Of a stretch of DNA of 64,000 bases, positions 56,034 to 64,000 are shown piece by piece. The translations under genes and the position numbers were made by a program. This stretch comes from Larix kaempferi (taxonomy: Eukaryota; Streptophyta; Pinopsida; Pinales; Pinaceae), in the NCBI GenBank assembly GCA_027924585.1, contig BSBM01000252.1:7192001-7256000 (forward strand). Reading direction: 5' to 3'. A model generated the notes under the pieces. That model had not been told where the DNA came from, searched no databases, and saw only the letters and a list, made by a program, of their open reading frames with translations. Numbering within the stretch: the stretch's first letter is position 1; the number at the start of each line of letters is the position of its first letter.

Positions 56034-57376
56034 AGAATAGAAACATGGAGCCTGAAAATGAAAAGCAAATCAGATTCAAAGATACAAGCTCTTTGGATTC
56101 TGAGAGCTCCTCCACTTATAATTCCATGGCGGTTTCATGTACAGAAAGCATATTATTGCCCATATCTGAATATATTTTTCCCTCATCAAGTGTTTTATCA
56201 AGTCTTCATTCAGATTCAATCAGTCATTCAAGGTCAAGTTTCCAGAGCTTGTGCTCAACTCCTTCGCTCAGATTTCTGTTCAATATAGATTCAACTTATG
56301 GAGAAACTGTTTACAGATGCATATCAACCATAGAAATTCAGGGTGTATTTTCTTTGGCTGTAATGAGAAGAAGCAAATACAAGAGTGTTCTCTACAGTGG
56401 GTCTTATGAGGGCATTCAAGCATGGCAGCTTCATCATGCTAGCAGTGAACTGTATCCTATGAAATATGGGTGCAGCAAATATGGAGCTGTGAAGGCCATT
56501 AGTGTTGTTGGTGGCAAGATTTTTAGTGCACATTATAAGGACCATAAGATCAGAGTCTGGAAATATTCTCAGAAGTCTGATCATCGTCACAAACTTGTAG
56601 GCAGAATGCCTTCAGTTAAGGATTGCTTGAAGAACTTGATAAGGCCTGAGAGTTATGTAAAAGTGAGAAGACACAAGAAATGTCTGTGGATACAACATGT
56701 AGATGCAATATCTTCTCTTGCTGCAACAAAAGATGGCATGATGCTGTATTCTGCTTCTTGGGATAGAACAGTGAAAGTATGGAGGTTATCTCAGTCAGAG
56801 TCAGTCTGTATAGAATCCTTCAGAGCCCATGATGATGCCATCAATGCAATTGTAGTCTCAGACGATGGCTTTCTATACACTGCTTCTGCTGATTGCAAGA
56901 TAAAAGTATGGAAGAAATGCAAGACTGGGCATGCATTGGTGAGTACTCTGGCGAAACACAAGTCTTCCATTAATGCTCTTGCACTGAGTTCTGATTGCTC
57001 GGTTCTCTATTCAGGGGGCTGTGACAGTGCCATTATTATTTGGGAGAGACAAACGATTAATACTTCCAAACCATTTGAACATGAACATGTAATGTGTGCT
57101 TCTGGTTTGCTGAGAGGTCACATGCAGGCTATCTTATGCCTGGCCATTGTTAATTCAGAATTGATTTGCAGTGGCTCTTCTGATAAGACTGTGAGGATTT
57201 GGAGGAGGAAACTGGGCGATTGCCAGAGCTGTTGCTTAGCCGTTTTGAAGGGCCATAGCAGCCCTGTCAAGTCTATTACAGCATGTGCTGATGAATATAT
57301 GGGGTATGTTATCTATAGTGGAAGCTTGGATGGTGAAATTAGGACATGGGTGCCTTGTTCTTCGAAGGACATATGA
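56027..57376 (+). CDS. WD40 repeat protein, JINGUBANG-like
   Basis: An intact single-exon frame of 449 codons, the only clear host gene here. A Ser-rich N-terminal part (about 1-95) is followed by seven WD40 blades near 105-134, 152-180, 224-253, 267-296, 311-341, 364-393 and 409-442. Typical blade ends are KIRVWKY, SASWDRTVKVWRL, ASADCKIKVWKK and SGSSDKTVRIWRR. Between blades 2 and 3 lies the family linker GRMPSVKDCLKNLIRPESYV and a KHRTALW-like RRHKKCLWIQHVDAISSL, which mark the plant JINGUBANG (Arabidopsis At2g26490) group; that protein represses pollen germination, and its relatives are mostly uncharacterised. Role here is by family only. The ATG at 56027 lies in a tandem duplication; the ATG at 56045 (MEPENEK, A at -3, G at +4) has better context and would give 443 residues. 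The protein should act as a beta-propeller scaffold, with no enzyme motif. Confidence 0.9.
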   Translation: MQQNRNMEPENEKQIRFKDTSSLDSESSSTYNSMAVSCTESILLPISEYIFPSSSVLSSLHSDSISHSRSSFQSLCSTPSLRFLFNIDSTYGETVYRCISTIEIQGVFSLAVMRRSKYKSVLYSGSYEGIQAWQLHHASSELYPMKYGCSKYGAVKAISVVGGKIFSAHYKDHKIRVWKYSQKSDHRHKLVGRMPSVKDCLKNLIRPESYVKVRRHKKCLWIQHVDAISSLAATKDGMMLYSASWDRTVKVWRLSQSESVCIESFRAHDDAINAIVVSDDGFLYTASADCKIKVWKKCKTGHALVSTLAKHKSSINALALSSDCSVLYSGGCDSAIIIWERQTINTSKPFEHEHVMCASGLLRGHMQAILCLAIVNSELICSGSSDKTVRIWRRKLGDCQSCCLAVLKGHSSPVKSITACADEYMGYVIYSGSLDGEIRTWVPCSSKDI

Positions 57377-59432
57377 GGACTTAGAATTTATGAGCAATTC
57401 TAGTACACTGGTAGGTTTTGGAATTGTTTTGCGGGAAAAATTTTGTTCGTTTTATATGTAAACCAATTAGTTTCATTATATCAATGTCTCTCTTATTCTC
57501 CTTTTGAGTTGGTGAAGCTAGTTTCTTAGGCACTCACCTTGGCTTCGTGCCAGCTGCTACAGTCAAATCGACTCAAACTTACAGTTTTTAAAATTCGAGT
57601 CCGGTTACAAACCGATCTTACAAACGGTGTATGAACTTTTCGATATAATAAGACACCTTTGGAATTTGCATTAAATTTGCCGGATTTTGCATGGATCACC
57701 GGTTTTCCATGAATATTTGTTTGCCATGTTTTTTTTTTAATATGTATTTCTTTGGGCCCAGTAAGATTGGAGGTGGAATTGTTTTTAAAGGTTTGAAAGG
57801 TTTGTAGGTACAACTTGAGTGGGTTTAATGGTTAAGAACATTTGTTTCCTCCCAGAAGGTCATAGGTTCAAATCTCGAAGGAGGTAGGGTATGTACACAT
57901 ATGTAGACTTGGCCCACGAACAAAGACATTCTCATACACCAAATTGGTGTCTACTTTGCCTCCAAATTGTTTAGAAGCCTTACATCAAACCAAAGAAAAC
58001 ATTTTTTTGGAATAGTCCTTGATTTTGGGCAGCCTTTCGCTCTGGCTAGTCCTAAAGTATCTAGGTGAGACTCAACACAAATGCCCCTTTTCCTTTTGTT
58101 ATAATGTTCAAATCGTGAAACACTTGTTTTGGTTCTGTCCATTTGCCAAGTTAGCATGGCACTAGGGCTCAAGCCCGTGTTCTCAACTTTTCCCTCTATT
58201 ACATGGAACTTTCCCTTCACGGTGACAAGCCTTTTTGGATCATCAAATTTCATGCAACATGACAACATGTTAGAATAGAACTTTCATTTGTTTCTTTGGA
58301 AAAAACAAAATGAATGTGTTTGAAATGATACCTAGTGTTGCAAAATTATGGTTTGATGGAACTTTGTTATGAGCCAATTTATATGGTTTGATGGAACTTT
58401 GTTATGAGCCAACCTGCACTTGTAGATTCAAGTGCACATTGGTAAGGTGCACCTTGAGTTTGTGTATCTTAGGATGTTGCTAGATTATTGGGGGTGGCTA
58501 CATGCACAATGAGTTGATTCCCCTCAAATGCTCAATTTAGCCATGGTTCAACCCAATCTCATAGCTCTTACAATAGACCACACCATAGGGTAGGTGGCTT
58601 GGTTCATGAGATAGAGTGGCATAGCAAGGAAATTGGTCATTACTATGGAGAAGCGACATGAACAAGGCAATGATGTATGGGACCCTACACCTATTTATGA
58701 TCCAAACTTGAATATATGGGACCCAAATCCCGATTACATAGGTCCTCCATTGAAGATGGGCATTATACATGTTGGCCCCTAATATCTCTATTTATTGTGG
58801 CTAAACTGCCATTTACTCTATTGTTATTTACGTTGATGCTCATTAACCATTTGGCTAACAATGCCATTATGTTTTCTTTGTTTCTAAATGTAGCTCTTAA
58901 CAAAGTGGCTTCTTGTTAATTTCTTTTTTTTGTGACAACTTCTATATATTGTGCTTTTTACTTTTACACATAAAATGCCAAGTAAATATAGTTTACATCA
59001 ATAAGTAAAATTGAAAAAAAAAATGATTATGAAGTTTGTACATACACATAGGTTGACATTAGATCCCCAACCAACCTATATATTTAGGCAAAATAGGATT
59101 ACAATTCGTACACTTTCGTAGAGGTTATTACAATGTACCCATCAAAGAGATACTAAACAAGAAGATTGTACATGTAGGCTAATGTAAACTACTTATTGTA
59201 CTTTACATATTTTCAAGTTTGCATAAACAAGAAGACATGCTTAAGCTTGCTAGTTCTGCAATGAAAGACTTACAAGGTCCAAAATTAAAGGCTTGCACAA
59301 GTACTTCAAATGGAAGTTTCAAGGTGTCATAGAAAATTTCCACGTAGTGCTTATTGGCTCCTTGATGTCTAAAAATATTTCAGCATATACATTGAGGAAA
59401 GATATTCATACACATCAAAAGTAAGACAAACC
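57377..59432. other. Region downstream of WD40 gene
   Basis: No gene recognised. The first 150 bases are likely 3' untranslated sequence with T-rich and TATATGTAA-type words, which in plants can direct polyadenylation. A 35-bp tandem duplication lies at 58348-58412 (30 identical bases, ATGGTTTGATGGAACTTTGT...). Minus-strand openings (57526-57813, 57951-58268) have no recognisable domain. Confidence 0.45.
58348..58412. repeat. 35-bp tandem duplication
   Basis: The unit beginning ATGGTTTGATGGAACTTTG occurs at 58348 and 58383, identical over 30 bases. Probably a recent local duplication; no function seen. Confidence 0.85.
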
Positions 59433-59504
59433 ATGATGAACCAGAATTTGGATTCCAATTCACTAACAATCAAATTCTATCCACAGAAGTATCCCTTGTT
59501 GAGG

Positions 59505-60060
59505 GTGTTAGAGCTTGATTTAGCACCTAAAGAGCAATATCGTCACCATAGTGCTAATTTCCCACTCTTTTGGCCAACTCTCAAGGTCAAGGGGGGTTTC
59601 CCTCAGTTTAATTGGATTTGGTTTAAGGAGAGTTAAGCAAAATGAGTTGAACTTGATTAAGATGCATGTTTTCATGTCAGTTGTTTTCCCAAATAAGAAT
59701 TTAATCATTCAAGATGTACAATATCCAATAGATCAAACACATAGAAAATATTTGCTCGAGTATGAAATAGCATGAATCATGAACATTAACAAATAGCAAG
59801 TGTGAAAGATAATTAATAAACCATAAGGGGTGAAGAAGATGAGCCTCAAGTAAATAAATCCATTGCTACGTGTGACATGCATCCACAAGTGAAATTTGTT
59901 TAAGAGACAAGTTATGATTATTCCTTAGAGATCTTTTGAGTCAAGGCTTTGAATTAGGCCTTGCTGGAGAGAAAGATCTCTGGAACATGGTGTCATGGCA
60001 CAAATTTGTTGAAGTGACTAAAATCACTTCTCTAAGTTTGGTGTTTTAGTCTGTGTTTAA
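59505..60060 (-). repeat. Third copy of the 33.9-34.5 kb LTR-like block
   Basis: Shares TTGGCCAACTCTCAAGG, AGTGACTAAAATCACTTCTC and the order of conserved words with 33857-34545 in the same orientation. It is more diverged. No primer site could be read at its left edge. Confidence 0.55.
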
Positions 60061-60118
60061 ATACTCAAACTTAAAAGTTTGGTGTTTTAGTCTTTGTGTT
60101 TAAATATTCAAATTTAAA
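60034..60118. repeat. 41-bp tandem duplication
   Basis: The unit AAGTTTGGTGTTTTAGTCT... begins at 60034 and 60075, with small differences including a TTG insertion in the second copy. Confidence 0.75.
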
Positions 60119-61142
60119 GATTATTGTAAACATTGCCTCTTACATACATTGATCCATAGAAGAAAAGTGAACTCATGAGCTTTATGCAAATAGAAAGATG
60201 GAAATTGATAGGAACTTGCATAAAATGAAATTCCATAAATTATTATCTCTTAGTTAATGAGTATGTGAGTTATCAATTGTAGTAAATCATCCAACCAAAT
60301 GAACATTTCTAAAAAATAATAATGAGATTATTTAGCCAATGTGAGATAAAGTTATTAACCACAATTAACTAAGTAAACTTCAAGTCTTCTTGTTGTTATG
60401 TATTATACAATGTAATAGTAACTGTAAAAATTTCCAGAATTTAAAAATAAACGAGTTAGTCAATATATGAAGATTTAGCAAGTAAAAGTCAATATTTAAC
60501 TAAGCATAAATTTTCAAAAAATATTACTTGGTGTCCCATTGATTTTGTAGTGATAAAACGACAAGAAAACTTAAATAAAAGTAGCAAAAATTGAATTTTA
60601 AAGTGTTGTCAAAAAAATTACTTGTTGTCCCATTGATTTTGTAGTGATAAAACGAAAAGAAAACTTAAATAAAAGTATTTAATTAAAAAGTGATGCAAAA
60701 ATGGTTTAGATGCAAAAATTGAATTTTAAAGTGTTGAATTGGCCTAATTTTTTTTTCAGAAATTGAAATAATTGTTACAGTGTTTTCCAGAAATTAAAAT
60801 TTGCAATTTTAAACCAATATAAGTACTAAAAATAACATTAAATCTAAGGTTTAATGCCCACAATTTTCAATAGTTAGATTTAGCATAAAACCATTGGAAA
60901 AATATGAAAATATGACATTTTAGGGTTGTGTGTCTATAATCTAAATGCATAAAATTAAATTAAGTATAAATGACCCTAATAAATTAGTCAAACTAATGGA
61001 GAAAAATAAAGACAAATGTTTTAGGAATTTTCTTAGATTAAAATTTGTTAGTTCTCAAGCTTAGATTAGTGTTTCTAATTCTTTGTATGTTACCTTAAAT
61101 TTTCTACATTAATTAGACACTTAAAACAACCATGGATCTCAA
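60119..61142. repeat. AT-rich non-genic stretch with 94-bp duplication
   Basis: Two copies of a unit (ATTACTTGGTGTCCCATTG at 60523, ATTACTTGTTGTCCCATTG at 60617; period 94 bp) and a further partial piece ending AAAAATTGAATTTTAAAGTG at about 60713-60737. The rest is strongly AT-rich with no gene. Confidence 0.7.
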
Positions 61143-62160
61143 TTGTTTAGACAGTTTGTGCCAAAGGGATACTCCACAAGAGCATCCTTTCATGCACTTG
61201 TTTCCTTCAATCCTGAACCAAAAAGATATTATAGAGAGAAAAAGAAGGTGATTCAAACCACTAAAGGAACTCCTTCAAGCCAAGCTAGTCAAAGCAGTTT
61301 CTTAAATCAATCAAATCCTTCTATTGCTAACATGGTGACTCCATGCATTTTTGGCATTGGTTTGAGCTAAGTTCATGTGCATTTTTAGATTTGGTAACCT
61401 CATTAAAGAAAAAAACATATGGCATTTCTTGAATAGCCATGGATGCACAATTGGTTTAATCCAATGGATTTCTCGAACATTCCGGGGTATCCTAATCAGT
61501 TTGATAATGATGGTTGGGAGGAATGCATCCCAAAATTCCATGGGCATTCAACTAGGTTGCATGTTGAATAATTTATTGAAGGTTTTTAAAGGATGAATGT
61601 GGCCCGTGAGGATATTAAGATGAAAATGTTCAAGATATCCCATGACTTGCAAAAAAGTGATGTAGGAAATTGGTATAGAAGGCTTCCTAGTAAGGGTGTA
61701 TCCTTACTTGTAGATCTTCTCAAGATGTTTTGCAAGAAATGGGATCCTAATCTTGATGAGGATTTTTTTGAAGATATATCGGTTGCCCCTCCACACGAGG
61801 AATCCAAAGAGGAAGATCAAGTCCTTGAAGAGAAAAACCAAGAATAAATCCATGAAGATTCCTTTGAAAAAGGCCCCGTTGATGAGAGGACATATCCTCC
61901 TATTCTCTTTCCTTTTGACGAACCTTAGTTCATCCCAAGAATCTGAATTAGATGATACATCTTGTTGTGTTTTTTGGGAGGAATATTAATTTGTAGACAA
62001 ACTCTTGTTTGATGATGAGATGGAAAATGCATGCGTTTCTCCATTTCATGAAGAGTTGGATGTGAGATTTCAAATCGATAATCATAGTTTTGGAGATCCC
62101 ATATATGATTCATATAGTGAAGCATCCAGTGAGGAACCTGGAGTTTGTAACCTTTAGAGT
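61143..62160 (+). pseudogene. Ty3/gypsy gag remnant, plus strand
   Basis: With frame breaks the region translates to a leader (YSTRASFHALVSFNPEPKRY), then FSNIPGYPNQFDNDGWEECI and PKFHGHSTRLHV, the gag core MNVAREDIKMKMFKISHDLQ (61593 onward), NWYRRLPSKGVSLL, WDPNLDEDF, an acidic tail, and further on GPVDERTYPPILFPFDEP. It is the best preserved of three gag copies of this type (others 5005-5470 and 33214-33570). Stops and frameshifts make it dead. No protease or polymerase follows. Confidence 0.75.
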
Positions 62161-63218
62161 TTCCAAACATAAAAGAGGATTTGCAACCATATGCCCCTAT
62201 TTGCAATATTGATTTTGGGCATCACTTTGACCATTTTTTTATGGATCTATTTAGCCATCTCTTCTTATTTTTAGGGTAATCTTGGGACATAATTTCCATG
62301 GTAATTTCCAACTTCTTAATGCAAATTTTTGCAAGGATTCAAAACAAGCTTTTGAGACCAAAAATGCAGAAATTTTTCAGCCACCTAATCATTCCATCTA
62401 TTATTGTATTTGGCATGAATTTTCAACTGAAGAGTGTTATGTTAATGCATAAATTTGTTTGGGGCAGCAATCTTTTCATCTAAGAGTTAATTGTAAAATT
62501 TTCCAACAATTCAAATGGTGTTTTCAAACCTTGAAATTTGGGCTAAATTCTTTCTCTAAGTCTGGAAATTTTCATCATATCTTATGCTTGACTAATGTGG
62601 GGAATTTTCTTGAGGATTTTTGCGATGGGCACGTATTGCTTGAAGTAAGAATCATGATGTATTCATCCATGACCATGCTTACATGAGTCTTGTCCAAGCT
62701 TGGATAAATGATTCTTATAGTAATGCACCCCTTCCTTAGCATGATCTTGATATTTTGGGCCTTCTCCATGAGTACAACTTATTGTTCAACATATGTTTTA
62801 TGGGGATTCCAACATGAATTCACTTACCCTTTGATATATCCTTGTTCTGGTTGGTAACCAAGCATAACAGAAGGTGACATAGTCTTGATGCGAGGAGCAC
62901 TTGGTTACATTGGCTTTATGATTTCACCTTGTGATTACTTCATATCATGCTTAGAGTAGTTCAAGATGAATAATATCCTTAGGATGAGAATTTTGGACTG
63001 CATTTCATTTGACTGTCTAGCTTGCATTTGCATCTACACCTACATCTGCATTTGCTTTACATACTGCTTTATACATATTGAGTTACACATACATACTGCA
63101 TTATGATTTGCATGTTGCTTTACACATTTGATTGAGTTGCATTTCATTTCATATGAATGTTTTCATTTCATGCATTTCTCTTTACTCCTTGAATTAATGA
63201 TCAATTTGGTTATCCTAT
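62161..63218. other. Non-genic stretch
   Basis: Probably decayed retroelement sequence continuing from the gag remnant. CATTTCATTTCAT-like words repeat between 63000 and 63180. No gene supported. Confidence 0.4.
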
Positions 63219-64000
63219 TTTTTTTTTGTAATAGATGCAGATTATATTAGATTAAAAGTAGTACAAAATAGATTACAGTCCACAATGGTCTGGCCCAGAG
63301 GTGCCATCCATGTCTATCGAGAGAGTTGTTGCTAATCAGAATAATACAACACAAAAAAACCCTATCTACTGAGGGGAGAACCAGGTGAAGATTCAAAATT
63401 TTCATGGCCTTGACGACATTCTACAGACTGTTCATATCTAGGAGGGAAAAAAAGACAAAAGACAACAAATAAACATGTTCATTCCGCTGCCTACGGAGTC
63501 TCCTCCATAATTGGGCAACTGTGTGGTGCGTTGTCCCTCCACGCCTTAGCAGAAATCTGAGTAGCATTCTCCTCCATTGAAGCAGAAGTTCCAGGAATCG
63601 TCACAGGCTTGACAGGGGCCGCTTGCTTGACAGGATTCGGGTGCTTGATAGGCAGAGGAGCAGTCTTCCTGGGCAGCACGGGGGCGAAGGCAGACTGTTC
63701 ATTGCGAGTACGTTTCACTAGGATGGGGCCCAAGGTACGAGGAATGGGGAAGGAGTTTTGAGACCTCTCCTTACCCTTCATCTGAGTTTTGTTGCGGGTC
63801 ATGTCCACCGAGATGCCACCAGGGTTGAGCTTGTCCAAGCCATGTAGGACAACAGCTGACGAGGTGGCGCCAGGGGTGGTGCTCCCCGAGCGAAATTCAC
63901 GGCCAAAGGGCTGGGTGGGAGCATAAGAGTCCCAACTGTGAGTGTTGTTCAAGGTGCCAAGAGTGGAAGCCTAATTGGGAAAAGTAGCAAGCAGGGATTG
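63219..64000 (-). mobile_element. Poly(A)-tailed retroposon entering from right edge
   Basis: On the minus strand the sequence ends TCTAATATAATCTGCATCTA, then TTAC and about ten A residues (plus-strand T run at 63219-63228). An open frame lies upstream of that tail. A 3' untranslated region directly followed by an A tail is the mark of a LINE, a LINE-mobilised copy or a processed gene. The beginning lies beyond the window and no target duplication can be tested. The end loosely resembles the other LINE tails (CTTTTTAATA..., GTTTCTGTTA). Confidence 0.55.
63491..63970 (-). CDS. Partial open frame in right-edge retroposon
   Basis: The frame is open on the minus strand from a stop at 63971-63973 to a stop at 63491. 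It has no obvious ATG near its start; the first Met is within GISVDMTRNKTQMKGK. Composition is Pro, Ser and Thr-rich (IPRTLGPILVKRTRNEQSAF, LPIKHPNPVKQAAPVKPV) and more GC-rich than the neighbourhood, suggesting selection on coding or a younger age than the surrounding debris. I recognise no domain. It may be the C-terminal part of a retroelement protein (LINE ORF1 or a downstream frame). Confidence 0.4.
   Translation of the reverse strand, partial: ASTLGTLNNTHSWDSYAPTQPFGREFRSGSTTPGATSSAVVLHGLDKLNPGGISVDMTRNKTQMKGKERSQNSFPIPRTLGPILVKRTRNEQSAFAPVLPRKTAPLPIKHPNPVKQAAPVKPVTIPGTSASMEENATQISAKAWRDNAPHSCPIMEETP

Noticed and set aside
1-64000. tRNA, rRNA, CRISPR or bacterial operon features
   Set aside because: None seen. 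Primer-binding sites resemble tRNA ends but no tRNA gene is present.

Overview
This window looks like gene-poor plant nuclear DNA built mostly from layered retrotransposons. It holds one intact protein-coding gene, an intronless seven-blade WD40 gene of the JINGUBANG type at 56.0-57.4 kb. The plant assignment rests on that gene, on the Ty3/gypsy chromovirus and Ty1/copia families with initiator-Met tRNA primer sites, and on LINE tails with an RNase H domain. The very low gene density and deep nesting suggest a large genome; a gymnosperm is my guess, not something the sequence proves. No tRNA, rRNA, CRISPR or bacterial feature was seen.

Layout. 0-5 kb: LTR debris and a copia-type solo LTR (2621-3602) that contains a second, gypsy-type solo LTR (3145-3529), each with its own 5-bp target duplication. 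5-26 kb: a decayed Ty3/gypsy pol (10.1-13.5 kb, probably continuing at 25.2-25.85 kb). It is split by a long LTR (10489-12408), by a LINE tail (13490-17481) that itself carries a 2.5-kb TGTTAC...GTAACA insertion, and then by an inverted long LTR (17549-21428) that carries a hAT-like DNA element (17715-19035). A further solo LTR lies at 21608-22914. Several of these boundaries are confirmed twice, by target-site duplications and by the reading frame that resumes when the insertion is removed. 27-35 kb: a third copy of the long LTR, a 130-bp tandem repeat, and a Tat/Athila-like gypsy 5' end with a decayed Asp-type primer site. 35.2-41.4 kb: a young, nearly complete chromovirus (identical-length 375-bp LTRs with three differences; one 1,430-codon frame with three stop codons). 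41.5-43.2 kb: a second LINE tail with an 18-bp target duplication. 44-54.3 kb: LTR remnants, a copia solo LTR and a full 7.0-kb copia element on the minus strand. 54.3-59.4 kb: low-copy-looking sequence around the WD40 gene. 59.4-64 kb: more gypsy debris, and a poly(A)-tailed retroposon entering from the right edge.

Most unusual observation: the two LINE tails are independent insertions (different target duplications), yet both begin within one base of the same point in the RNase H domain, and both carry a related coiled-coil reading frame downstream of RNase H, where plant L1 elements are not normally described as having one. Apart from the WD40 gene, the coding sequences are transposon genes. 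Their stop codons are largely C-to-T or G-to-A changes, often CAG to TAG, as expected for methylated, silenced DNA.
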